A DNA stretch of 64,000 bases from Spongiibacter tropicus DSM 19543 (GTDB lineage: Bacteria > Pseudomonadota > Gammaproteobacteria > Pseudomonadales > Spongiibacteraceae). Positions within the stretch are counted from its first letter, which is position 1. Each line of letters starts with the position of its first letter. The stretch lies in assembly GCF_000420325.1 (NCBI RefSeq), contig NZ_ATUS01000001.1, forward strand, positions 996,463 through 1,060,462. Direction: 5' to 3'. Under the pieces are notes generated by a model, which saw only the letters and a program-made list of their open reading frames with translations, did not search any database and had not been told where the DNA came from. Below are positions 1 to 8,445 of the stretch, piece by piece. The position numbers and the translations under genes were made by a program.

Positions 1-221
1 ACATCTTCTATGTCGCTGATACCCATGTAGTCGAGCATATCGCTGCCCAGCGCAGAGACCGCCACGGGTGTGTCCTGCAAACTTTCCTCACGCCGCCGCG
101 CAGTGACAACAACCTCTTCAAGCATCACCCGGCTGTCAGCTTGCGCGAAACTCGGCGTCGCAAATAATGCCGACACGGCCGAAACGGCCAGGGGAAGAAG
201 TAAGGGGGCTTTCGTTTTCAT
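1..221 (-). CDS. TonB-dependent receptor, N-terminal part (runs off the window)
   Basis: Only the first 73 residues lie in the window. They begin MKTKAPLLLPLAVSAVS, a signal peptide ending near SFAQA, followed by EEVVVTARRREESLQDTPV, the N-terminal TonB-box/plug signature of outer-membrane active transporters. The variant with ARRREESLQ and VAVSA is typical of sphingomonad-like receptors common in marine gammaproteobacteria that use terpenoids, steroids or aromatics. The ATG at 221 is the only sensible start because the signal peptide begins there. The substrate cannot be told. It lies downstream of, and on the same strand as, the molybdopterin oxidoreductase, after a 126-base gap that holds an inverted repeat. 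Confidence 0.9.
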   Translation of the reverse strand, partial: MKTKAPLLLPLAVSAVSALFATPSFAQADSRVMLEEVVVTARRREESLQDTPVAVSALGSDMLDYMGISDIED

Positions 222-292
222 TCACAGGTCTCCAGCATTCTGTGTATCGTTCGGTCCATCGCGCTACGGGACGACATGCTCCGCGGGGCGAA

Positions 293-315
293 TGTTGACA
301 TGCGTTACATCAACA
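293..315. promoter_or_regulatory. Inverted repeat, possible operator upstream of the TonB receptor
   Basis: TGTTGA at 293-298 and TCAACA at 310-315 form a perfect 6-base inverted repeat around an 11-base spacer. It lies 72-94 bases upstream of the receptor start at 221, in the only gap of the locus. Spacing and position would suit a dimeric repressor or activator, but no regulator gene lies next to it in the window, so the role is inference. Confidence 0.3.
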
Positions 316-347
316 GTCACTCCCTCACGCAAGAGTCGTGCCGCGAA

Positions 348-2486
348 TCATGCACTAATGGGCTCGACACTGACAGGCACGCCATTCAATGCAGCATTGC
401 CCGACAGCACATCAATAAAGTAGTCATCCGTCAGCGTATTCACGCTCACGCCCGCGTTCGCCTCCGCCAATCGCCACGCGGTACCCTCACCGTGATGCCC
501 CCAACCATGAGGAATACTGATCACGCCGGGCATGACCTCATCGCTGACTTCGGCGACCACCTCCACACTGCCTACGCGCGAGTGCACGCGCACTTTGCCG
601 GCATCGCTCACCCCCAAACGTCGGGCATCGTCAGGGTTCAGCAGCGCAGTACAGCGGTTCTTTCCCTTCACCAGGCGCTGGCTGTTATGTAGCCAGGAAT
701 TATTGCTGCGCACATCCCGACGGCCAATCAATACAAACGGGCTCTGCGCATCGCCGCCAAAAAAACGTGCGTCGACACGCGGCAGATCTGCTAGGAAAAA
801 ATCGGTATTGAGGTGAATTTTTCTATCTTTATGGAACAGCGCCGCGGGCAGTTGGGGCTGCAGCGGCCCCAGATCAATGCCGTGTGGCGCGGCCTTCAGT
901 TTGGCCAGGGTCAAGCCCGAAAACGGCCGCCAACCGGCACCGTAGGGGCCGCGACGCAGGAGTAAGGCGAGCATTCCGCCGGGGCCGAGGTGTCGTTCGA
1001 GCTGCCGCCCCAAGCGCTCCTTCAAGGATCGGGGTGGCGCGAGACGATCCCTCAAGCCGAGCAGAATTTGCCAATCGTGCCTCGCATCGGGGCCCGCCTT
1101 GAACAATGCCGGGGCATATCGGGCGTTGTTACGTACCGCCAGCAGGTTAAAGATGATATCGAAATGTTCCCGTTCCAGCGGACTGACCGGCGGCAAAATA
1201 AAATCCGCATGACGACTGCTCTCATTAAGATAAAAGTCGACCGACACCAACAAGTCCAGACCGGCAAAAGCGCGATCGAGCTGCTCTCCGTTCGGCGTGG
1301 ACAGTACCGGATTCCCGGCAACCAGAATCATCCCTTTGATCTGCCCATCGCCAGGTGTGGCAATATCTTCCGCCAGCGCCGAGACCGGCAATTCACCATT
1401 AAACTCGGGTAGCTGACGTACCCGGCTGTGGAAACGCCCCATATTGCCGCGACCGGTCTGCGGCAGAATATTCGCGGCAGGCGTGCTGAACATCAGACCA
1501 CCGGCTTTATCGAGCGTACCGGTCAAGATATTGAACAGCATAATCAGGTACTGACACAGCGCGCCGAACTCCTGTACCGACACTCCCATCCGGCCATACA
1601 GTACCGGCGCCTCCGCCGCGCAGAACTCGTCAACCAACTGCCGTATCGCCGCGGCACTGATACCCGTCGACTCGGCCACCCGCTCGGGCGTGTATGGGGC
1701 GAAGTCACTCGCCAAGGTCATGGGGTCGGTATCCAGCAGTCCCTCGCAGGCCTTCAGCGAGATCTGCTGCGATTGAAACAGGTGATTGAGCATCGCCAAC
1801 AGCAGCAGCACATCGCTACCCGGGCGAATGAAATGGTGTTGGTCTGCAAGCTCTGCCGTCTGACTGCGGCGCGGGTCAATCACCACCACTTTGCCGCGCT
1901 TTTTCACCGCCTTTAGCCGCCCACGCACATCAGCAACACTCATAATACTGCCGTTAGACGCCAGCGGGTTGCCGCCCATAATGACAAAATAATCACTGCG
2001 ATCGATATCCGGCACAGGAATACGCAGCTGATGACCAAACAGCTTCCACGCCACTATGTGATGCGGGAGCTGATCAACGGACGTCGCCGAAAATTTATTC
2101 CGTGTTTTCAACGCACGCAAAAAACCGCCATTCAGCAATGTGCCACCCAGGTTGTGAACATTCGGGTTGCCCAGATAGACCCCCAGCGCATTCTTGCCAT
2201 GCCGTGCTTGCAGATCAGAAATCCGCTCGGCAACTCTGTCCAGCGCCGTCTCCCAGTCCAGCTCGTGCCACTGGCCATCGCGCTTTTCCATGGGCTTTTT
2301 CAGGCGGTCGGGGTCTTCGTATAAGTCTTTCAGTGCCAGAGCCTTGGGACAGATATGCCCGCGACTGAAAGGGTCTTGCTCATCGCCTTTAATCGAGACA
2401 ATCTTCTCGTCGTCCAGCGTAATCGCCACGCCGCACATCGCCTCACAGAGATTACAGGTTCGGAAAAACGTACCGGATCTCACCAT
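348..2486 (-). CDS. Molybdopterin-dependent oxidoreductase with N-terminal [4Fe-4S] domain
   Basis: A 712-residue member of the DMSO-reductase/formate-dehydrogenase superfamily. The N-terminus carries the iron-sulfur motif CNLCEAMC with a fourth Cys in GHICPKAL about 28 residues later, the usual [4Fe-4S] arrangement. The middle holds MGT-binding signatures (VIDPRRSQTAELAD, VAGNPVLSTPNGEQLDRAF), and the last ~110 residues (FVLIGRRDVRSNNSWLHN to IPHGWGHHGEG) form the molybdopterin-dinucleotide-binding barrel. No twin-arginine signal is present, so it is probably cytoplasmic. The ATG at 2486 follows GAGGCGA; a GTG one codon upstream is possible. The substrate is unknown, and no partner electron-transfer subunit is adjacent. 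Confidence 0.88.
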   Translation of the reverse strand: MVRSGTFFRTCNLCEAMCGVAITLDDEKIVSIKGDEQDPFSRGHICPKALALKDLYEDPDRLKKPMEKRDGQWHELDWETALDRVAERISDLQARHGKNALGVYLGNPNVHNLGGTLLNGGFLRALKTRNKFSATSVDQLPHHIVAWKLFGHQLRIPVPDIDRSDYFVIMGGNPLASNGSIMSVADVRGRLKAVKKRGKVVVIDPRRSQTAELADQHHFIRPGSDVLLLLAMLNHLFQSQQISLKACEGLLDTDPMTLASDFAPYTPERVAESTGISAAAIRQLVDEFCAAEAPVLYGRMGVSVQEFGALCQYLIMLFNILTGTLDKAGGLMFSTPAANILPQTGRGNMGRFHSRVRQLPEFNGELPVSALAEDIATPGDGQIKGMILVAGNPVLSTPNGEQLDRAFAGLDLLVSVDFYLNESSRHADFILPPVSPLEREHFDIIFNLLAVRNNARYAPALFKAGPDARHDWQILLGLRDRLAPPRSLKERLGRQLERHLGPGGMLALLLRRGPYGAGWRPFSGLTLAKLKAAPHGIDLGPLQPQLPAALFHKDRKIHLNTDFFLADLPRVDARFFGGDAQSPFVLIGRRDVRSNNSWLHNSQRLVKGKNRCTALLNPDDARRLGVSDAGKVRVHSRVGSVEVVAEVSDEVMPGVISIPHGWGHHGEGTAWRLAEANAGVSVNTLTDDYFIDVLSGNAALNGVPVSVEPISA

Positions 2487-2606
2487 CACTCGCCTCGCTC
2501 ATCATTATTATTGTTCTACAGCACCATCAGGCTGCATGTACTCAGCGAATACACTTTAGCAGCAAGCCCCGCTGCCCGCACTGGGTGAGTGCAGGCGGCC
2601 GCCAGA

Positions 2607-3335
2607 TTAGCTGCTGATGTGGCCCTGCCGGGGACGCAGCACCATATTCTCGGTCACCACGTTGCGATCCATCGTATACAGATTCCAGAACGCGCGGGCG
2701 ACGTCATCGGTGGGCATCAGGGCGGCCTCGGGAACATGGCTGTTTTCCCATGAGGGCGACCACGTCGGCCCCGGCGAGACACAACACACACGGATATCTT
2801 CGTCTCGCAGCTCTTCGCGCAGCGCCTTACTGAAACCCAGCACACCATGCTTGGCAGCGCAGTAGGCCGAAACACCGGCATAGCCCTCAAACCCTGCCGT
2901 CGACACCATATTGAAGATATCGCCGCGCCCAGCCGCTTGCATCGCCGGTAAAAAGGCGCGGGTCATCAGGAAAACGCTGCGCAAATTACTTGCTACCACG
3001 CGATCGAAATCATCGACGGCCATGTCAGCCACCGGCTGTCCATGCCAGCAGCCGGCATTATTAATCAGAACATCAACGCCGCCGACATCCGCGGTCACCG
3101 CCGTCGCCAACGACGACACCGCTTCAGCCTCGGCAACATCACAAGCGTAGGTCTCTACCCGATCGGCCGTCCCGCATTCCCTGGCGACGGACTGCAGGTT
3201 TCCCGCATTGCGAGCCACCAGCAGCAAGGTCACCCCGGGCTTGGCAAACTGTCGGGCAATCGCCGCGCCAATGCCCTGCGAAGCGCCCGTAATCAATACC
3301 CGCACGGCCTTGTGGCCCGTTTCGCTAAATGTCAT
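2607..3335 (-). CDS. Short-chain dehydrogenase/reductase (SDR)
   Basis: A 242-residue classical SDR. The Rossmann motif TGASQGIG sits near residue 15, the structural NNAG motif near residue 90, and the catalytic Ser plus YCAAK (Tyr-x3-Lys) near residues 140-150. It should reduce or oxidise a hydroxyl/carbonyl with NAD(P)H; the substrate cannot be read from sequence. The ATG at 3335 is preferred over upstream starts because AGGGGAAACC lies directly before it and the protein then begins at normal SDR length. It diverges from the YhhQ-type transporter gene with only 45 bases between the starts, so the two promoters must overlap. Confidence 0.9.
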   Translation of the reverse strand: MTFSETGHKAVRVLITGASQGIGAAIARQFAKPGVTLLLVARNAGNLQSVARECGTADRVETYACDVAEAEAVSSLATAVTADVGGVDVLINNAGCWHGQPVADMAVDDFDRVVASNLRSVFLMTRAFLPAMQAAGRGDIFNMVSTAGFEGYAGVSAYCAAKHGVLGFSKALREELRDEDIRVCCVSPGPTWSPSWENSHVPEAALMPTDDVARAFWNLYTMDRNVVTENMVLRPRQGHISS

Positions 3336-3380
3336 GGTTTCCCCTATGCTTGACGACCACACTGTACGAGCGGCCTGTTA

Positions 3381-4193
3381 ATGATCGATACCATTGTAAG
3401 CAACAAAGCCATCCGCCTGTTTATTGTGATGGCGGGTTTCTTTGTTGCCAATGCGCTGATTGCCGAGTTTATCGGCGTCAAAATCTTTTCACTCGAACAA
3501 AGCCTTGGCCTTGAGCCGCTGTCGCTGAGCTTTTTTGGCGTCGATCAGCTTTCCTTCAATCTCACCGCTGGCGTACTGCTCTGGCCTTTCGTGTTTGTGC
3601 TGACAGATTTGATCAACGAATACTACGGCGCCCGAGGCGTCAGGATGCTCTCCTATCTTACGGCAGGGCTGATTCTTTATGCCTTTGCCATGTTTTACGC
3701 CGGTATCGAACTCACGCCCGCCGACTTCTGGCCGCAGTCCCATATCAATCCAGCGCTGCCCGCCGCCGAACAGTTGGCGATCCGCGACAAAGTCAGCGAC
3801 TACGATTACGCCTACCGGCTGGTCTTCGGCCAAGGCCTGTGGATTATTATCGGCTCTCTGGTTGCCTTCCTGATCGGGCAGATTATCGACGTCGCCGTCT
3901 TCCATCGCATCAAACAATACACCGGCGAGAAACTGATCTGGCTTCGCGCCACTGGATCAACGTTAGTCAGCCAATTTATCGATAGCTTCGTCGTCCTGTT
4001 TATTGCTTTTTACCTCGGTGCCGACTGGCCGCTCTCGCTGGTGTTCGCCATCGGCGTGGTCAATTACCTCTACAAGTTCACCATGGCACTGATACTGACC
4101 CCGGTCATCTATTTGGCGCACGCCGGTATCGACCGCTACTTGGGCACACCTCTTGCAAACGAGATGAAGCGTGCAGCCCTAGAAAGCGGCTGA
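3381..4193 (+). CDS. yhhQ: Queuosine-precursor transporter, VUT/YhhQ family
   Basis: A 270-residue polytopic inner-membrane protein of the COG1738 (VUT) family. Its members import preQ0/preQ1-type 7-deazapurines for the tRNA base queuosine. Family landmarks are the early helix with FFVANALIAEFIGVKIF, the segment LTAGVLLWPFVFVLTDLINEYYG, and the later RATGSTLVSQFIDSFVVLF, where the Asp and Gln residues recur across the family. About six transmembrane segments can be seen. The protein is slightly longer than E. coli YhhQ because of a loop around residues 110-140 (PADFWPQSHINPALPAAEQL). No preQ1 riboswitch-like leader is visible. Confidence 0.88.
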   Translation: MIDTIVSNKAIRLFIVMAGFFVANALIAEFIGVKIFSLEQSLGLEPLSLSFFGVDQLSFNLTAGVLLWPFVFVLTDLINEYYGARGVRMLSYLTAGLILYAFAMFYAGIELTPADFWPQSHINPALPAAEQLAIRDKVSDYDYAYRLVFGQGLWIIIGSLVAFLIGQIIDVAVFHRIKQYTGEKLIWLRATGSTLVSQFIDSFVVLFIAFYLGADWPLSLVFAIGVVNYLYKFTMALILTPVIYLAHAGIDRYLGTPLANEMKRAALESG

Positions 4194-4382
4194 TCGCGGC
4201 ATTTCAGTACATTTTCCCCTACCGCTGCACGATTTTTTCCGATCTAACCCAAATGGGAGGTGACAGCGAGGCCTTACTAACGCACAATTAAGGTGCGTTG
4301 CGACATAATAAGGCATAAAAAAGGGCCGCGACCGAGCCCTTATCGCTGTCACAAGGCAGTATTTCAACGAGGGAGAGACTTC
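4194..4382. promoter_or_regulatory. Intergenic leader with a perfect inverted repeat and a G+C hairpin
   Basis: AACGCAC (4279-4285) and GTGCGTT (4293-4299) form a perfect 7-base inverted repeat. Further on, AAGGGC...GCCCTT near 4320-4341 forms a second hairpin preceded on the plus strand by a run of A, so it would read as a terminator only on the minus strand. The first could be an operator for the lipoprotein gene starting at 4383. No match to a known riboswitch is recognised. Confidence 0.3.
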
Positions 4383-6563
4383 ATGACAGCCAAGTTTGCA
4401 ATTCTTGGCCTCACCGCTGTAGCGCTGCTTAGTGCTTGTGGTGGAGGCAGCTCATCCAGTGGTAGTAATGGCGGTGGAAGCAGTGAACCGCGCATCGAAA
4501 ATCGCTACTCACTGGCCAGCCACTGCTTCACTATGCAGTCGGCTGATGATCGCTATGCGGGGATCGATGGCGAGGACACCGTACTCAGCAGTTCGGCCAT
4601 TGAAGCCGAACCGTTCTTCATGCAGGCAGCCACGCTCGGCAAATACTTGTTCTACACCAGCGACGGCCAATTCCTGACCAGCGATGGATCGTCCGTTCGC
4701 GTCGACGAAGAACCCAGTAACGATGCTATCTGGACCCTGGAGTTCGACAGCACAGCCAAAACCTTCACCATTTACTCGGAAACCGACGAGCGCTATCTCA
4801 GCGCTGGCGACAGCACGCTGAGCACAGCGGATACCCCCAGCGCATTCAGCTTTACCGCCAGCCAAGGCTGTAAAACCTACCCGGAAATGCCCACCTCAGT
4901 CATTGGTGACACTTATAAAGGTAAAGGCGCCGATGAACCCGTCGTCGGCTTTGCCGATATCCACAATCACATGGGCATGAGCAGCGAGTTGTCCTATGCG
5001 GGCGATGTTGGCCCGTCGGCCGGTGGCGTTCTCTACGGTGAAGCGTTCCACCGTTTCGGCGTCAGCCACGCACTGGCCGACTGCGCTGACTTCCATGGCC
5101 CCAATGGCATACGCGGCGCGGATGTCATTCTTGTTTCCGGCGCCTCCCCTACCCATGAAACCGAGGGGTGGCCGACGTTTATCGACTGGCCAACCAATCA
5201 CTCGCTCACGCATACGGTGATGTATTACAAGTGGGTAGAACGCGCCTGGCTCGCTGGCCTACGCATTATGGTTAACCACGGCACCAACATCGCCGGGCTG
5301 TGTACCGTCGGCACCATCTACTCGCTGCACCCTGGCGCCGACTGTAACGATATGAGTATCGCCATCAAGCAGATCAAGTACATGTATGAGCTGCAGGACT
5401 ATATTGATGCGCAGTACGGCGGCCCCGGTGAAGGCTGGTATCGTATTGTTACCAGTCCGCAGCAAGCCCGAGAAGTCATTAACGACGGCAAACTGGCGGT
5501 AGTGCTGGGTATGGAAGCCGCGCAGGTTTTTGACTGCGGTATGACCATGCTGCTCGGCAATATCGAAATCCCCAAGTGTGACCGCGAGCAGATTGACGAC
5601 AAGCTTCAGGAATTGTGGGATCTGGGTGTTCGTCACCTCTACGCCTATCACGACATCGACAGCGCGCTCGGCGGAACCGGCATTTTCAGCGATATTATGA
5701 ACCTGCTGAACCTGATCGATACTGGGTCGTTCTGGAAAACCACCGATTGCCGGGACTATCCAGAGAGTGAGCCGATGGTTCGCGAGCCCGGCCTGAAGAT
5801 TGTGACCAGCCTGCCCGGCACCGGCGGCGACCCGCTGACCAGCCTTGTCCTTGATATCACCAAGGGTTTAGCCCTGCCGCTCTACCCGGATAGAGTGCAG
5901 TGTAATTCCCGGACGGTGACCGAGCTGGGCGAATACGCGCTCAATGCCATGATGGACCGCGGCATGGTCATGGATATTGACCACGCGGCCTACCACAGTA
6001 AAGACATCATGCTGGATCTTGCCGAGCAGCGGACTCCTGCTTACCCGATGGTGTCATCGCATGACGCCCACGGTGGTCTGACCAGCGATCAGGCTGCGCG
6101 AATCCTGAAGAATGGTGGCGTTATCTATCCCTACAAAGATACCGGCATCAAGCACGTCGAGTTTCTGGAAAAGCTGAAGTTCTGGCGCGAAAAAGCCGGG
6201 GTCAGCGACTCGGTTCTCGGCCTGGGCTTTGGTGTTGACGGCAACGGCTTTGGCGGACACGCCAATCCCCGTGGCGGCGATTCCGAGCCGGTGCAATATC
6301 CCTTTGTGCTGTTCCAGGGCGACGACTGGGGCGAGAAGTACAATAACTTCGACCCGGTCACGGTTGAGATGCTGACCATCCCGGAGAGCGGCAAATACTG
6401 GCACATCGATGAAGTGGGTATGGCCAACTACGGTCTGGTTGCCGACTACGTGGAAGAAGTGCGCCTGGAAGGCGGTCAGGAGGCGCTGGATGCGCTCTAC
6501 AACTCTGCAGAGGCCTATCTGCAGACCTGGGAGCGCTCTTACAACCGCGCCAACCTGCAGTAA
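4383..6563 (+). CDS. Lipoprotein: beta-trefoil-like domain plus M19-like metallohydrolase
   Basis: A 726-residue lipoprotein. The signal ends at a lipobox LLSAC (lipidated Cys19), followed by a Gly/Ser-rich linker. Residues ~40-165 have repeating aromatic/GDD motifs (RYAGIDGEDTVL, RYLSAGDSTLS) resembling a fascin/ricin-type beta-trefoil. From ~190 there is a metal-dependent amidohydrolase fold: FADIHNHMG (HxH), later VMDIDHAAYHS and VSSHDAHGG, in the order seen in membrane dipeptidases (peptidase M19). The HxH is HNH rather than the usual HxD, so dipeptidase activity is uncertain. The ATG at 4383 follows GAGGGAGAG. It is the first gene of a cluster with two copper-protein-like genes, 9 bases before the next. 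Confidence 0.75.
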   Translation: MTAKFAILGLTAVALLSACGGGSSSSGSNGGGSSEPRIENRYSLASHCFTMQSADDRYAGIDGEDTVLSSSAIEAEPFFMQAATLGKYLFYTSDGQFLTSDGSSVRVDEEPSNDAIWTLEFDSTAKTFTIYSETDERYLSAGDSTLSTADTPSAFSFTASQGCKTYPEMPTSVIGDTYKGKGADEPVVGFADIHNHMGMSSELSYAGDVGPSAGGVLYGEAFHRFGVSHALADCADFHGPNGIRGADVILVSGASPTHETEGWPTFIDWPTNHSLTHTVMYYKWVERAWLAGLRIMVNHGTNIAGLCTVGTIYSLHPGADCNDMSIAIKQIKYMYELQDYIDAQYGGPGEGWYRIVTSPQQAREVINDGKLAVVLGMEAAQVFDCGMTMLLGNIEIPKCDREQIDDKLQELWDLGVRHLYAYHDIDSALGGTGIFSDIMNLLNLIDTGSFWKTTDCRDYPESEPMVREPGLKIVTSLPGTGGDPLTSLVLDITKGLALPLYPDRVQCNSRTVTELGEYALNAMMDRGMVMDIDHAAYHSKDIMLDLAEQRTPAYPMVSSHDAHGGLTSDQAARILKNGGVIYPYKDTGIKHVEFLEKLKFWREKAGVSDSVLGLGFGVDGNGFGGHANPRGGDSEPVQYPFVLFQGDDWGEKYNNFDPVTVEMLTIPESGKYWHIDEVGMANYGLVADYVEEVRLEGGQEALDALYNSAEAYLQTWERSYNRANLQ

Positions 6564-6572
6564 GGACTTGCC

Positions 6573-6935
6573 ATGCGTAAGTTCTTGCTTCCCGCCGTTG
6601 CGGTGGCTGTACTGGCGGGACTGTGGTGGTGGCTGAAGCCCGTAAGCGGCGCGCCAACCGAGCCCCAGACCCGCCACTATCGCCTGTCATTTGTGGATGG
6701 TCAGTATCAAGGACCGGAGACACTGACTGCGTATCAGGGCGATACCGTGCAGTTTGATGTGTTCAGTGACCAGGACGATGCCATGCACGTCCACGGCTAC
6801 GAGAAACACCTTGTGCTGCCCTCTGGTGCCACCGCTGTTTTGCGCTTTACCGCCGAGAATAGCGGACGCTTCATGCTCGAGCTTCACGGCAGCGACCTGC
6901 AGTTCGGCGCACTGGAAGTGTATCCCCGGCGATGA
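6573..6935 (+). CDS. Membrane-anchored cupredoxin-like protein
   Basis: A 120-residue protein with one N-terminal membrane helix or signal (LLPAVAVAVLAGLWWWL) and a small beta-sandwich of the cupredoxin type: GDTVQFDVFSDQDDAMHVHGYEKHLVLPSG reads as the strand and loop that carry the first His ligand, and LELHGSDLQFGALEV as the C-terminal ligand loop. A Cys ligand of a type 1 site is absent, so if metal is bound it is more likely a His/Met-type site such as in EfeO or CopC-like domains. It starts 9 bases after the lipoprotein gene, and its stop overlaps the next start by four bases (ATGA), so the three genes are almost certainly co-translated. Confidence 0.72.
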   Translation: MRKFLLPAVAVAVLAGLWWWLKPVSGAPTEPQTRHYRLSFVDGQYQGPETLTAYQGDTVQFDVFSDQDDAMHVHGYEKHLVLPSGATAVLRFTAENSGRFMLELHGSDLQFGALEVYPRR

Positions 6936-8365
6936 AACGCACAACATTGACCGGCTTCATCGGGGCGCTGCTGGCGACCCCGGTTGAAGCACACTCCTTT
7001 GGCCAGCCCTATCAGTTGCCCATGCCCTATTGGATGTATATCTACGGGGCCATGGCAGCACTGGCGCTGTCCTTCGTCGTGCTCGCCTTCTTCCTTCGCG
7101 AAGACACCGGTGACCGACACGCACGACGCCTGGTTTTGGGTAAACCAAACGGCCCCGTCGCAACATGGCTGCACCGCGGCCTGCAATCAGTGATGGTCGG
7201 CAGTTTTGCACTGGCTATTATTGCCGGGCTGATCGGCAATCAGGACAGCTACCGCAACATCAACATGACCTATTTCTGGATCGTGTTTGCGCTGGGAGGC
7301 TGTTATCTGAGCGCACTGGTCGGCTGCTGGTATGAAACGCTCAATCCCTGGCGCATTGTTGCCGAACTGCTGAGTCGCCACTGCACCACGCTTCGGGAAG
7401 GCCGCTTTCGCTACCCGGAAACGCTCGCCTACTGGCCTGCACTGGCTCAGTACCTGGTCTTCATCATCATTGAACTGTTCGGTGATACCCGACCCTTTTC
7501 ACTGTCGCTGATTTTGCTCTGCTACACGGCCCTGACACTGACCGGCGTCTACCTGTTTGGCATTCAACGCTGGTTTTACAGCGGCGATCTGTTTGCCGTG
7601 CTGTTTCGCCTTATTGGTCGCATGGCACCACTACAGCGCGATGAACAGCAGCGCTGGGTACTGCAATGGCCCTTTGCCGGCCTGCTGGGCCAGCGCGCCG
7701 ACCATCCCAGCCTGTTGCTGTTTATTCTGTTTATGCTGTCGTCCACGGCCTTTGATGGCCTGCGGGAAACCCAGCTTTGGTTCGGCCACTTCTGGAAAGA
7801 TCCTCTGCAGATCCTGACCCCGCTACTGGGTGAACACCCGATCTACGCCTATCCCTATCTGCGGCCGTGGTTTGTGGCCTACGAAATTTTCTGCCTGCTG
7901 ATTTCGCCGCTGCTTTATCTCGGTGTTTTCCTGTTATTCCTCTGGCTGGGTAAGCTGATCACCCGCAGCTCGCTGTCGATGACGACCTTCACCGCCCAGT
8001 TCAGCTACAGCCTGTTACCGATTGCACTGGTCTACCACATCACCCACTACTACACCCTCCTGCTGAACCAGGGGGTCAAGATTCGCGGGCTGATTTCAGA
8101 CCCGTTTGGCTGGAGCTGGAATATCTTCGGCAATGCCATCACCGGGCGTCTACCGATCATTCCCGACATGGGCTTTGTCTGGGACAGTCAGGTTTGGCTG
8201 ATTCTGATCGGCCACGTAGCCAGCGTCTGGTTGGCACATGCCGAAGCGCTGCGCTGTTTCAACAGCCGCAAGCAGGCAACGCTCAGTCAGTTTCCCATGC
8301 TGGCGCTGATGATTCTGTTTACCGGCTTTGGCTTGTGGATTCTCGCTCAGCCCCTCAAAGGATAA
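6932..8365 (+). CDS. Polytopic membrane protein with N-terminal signal (function unknown)
   Basis: A 477-residue protein with a signal-like N-terminus ending in AHSFG, then about eleven predicted transmembrane helices (for example YIYGAMAALALSFVVLAFF and FWIVFALGGCYLSALVGCWY). The AHSFGQPYQLPMPYWMYIYGA segment recurs at the mature N-terminus of a family of bacterial membrane proteins, some of which are database-labelled fenitrothion hydrolase; I recall that label but cannot test it here. Many His, Trp and Tyr residues lie in helices or at their ends (YHITHYYTLLL), compatible with metal or haem binding. The gene overlaps the cupredoxin-like gene by four bases, suggesting the two proteins work together in the membrane. 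Confidence 0.75.
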   Translation: MKRTTLTGFIGALLATPVEAHSFGQPYQLPMPYWMYIYGAMAALALSFVVLAFFLREDTGDRHARRLVLGKPNGPVATWLHRGLQSVMVGSFALAIIAGLIGNQDSYRNINMTYFWIVFALGGCYLSALVGCWYETLNPWRIVAELLSRHCTTLREGRFRYPETLAYWPALAQYLVFIIIELFGDTRPFSLSLILLCYTALTLTGVYLFGIQRWFYSGDLFAVLFRLIGRMAPLQRDEQQRWVLQWPFAGLLGQRADHPSLLLFILFMLSSTAFDGLRETQLWFGHFWKDPLQILTPLLGEHPIYAYPYLRPWFVAYEIFCLLISPLLYLGVFLLFLWLGKLITRSSLSMTTFTAQFSYSLLPIALVYHITHYYTLLLNQGVKIRGLISDPFGWSWNIFGNAITGRLPIIPDMGFVWDSQVWLILIGHVASVWLAHAEALRCFNSRKQATLSQFPMLALMILFTGFGLWILAQPLKG

Positions 8366-8445
8366 GGCCGCTGAAGAGGATTCATTGACGCGCAGCGACG
8401 CCGTTCTACACTCAACATCGCGATAACATAACAATAGGACAGCCG

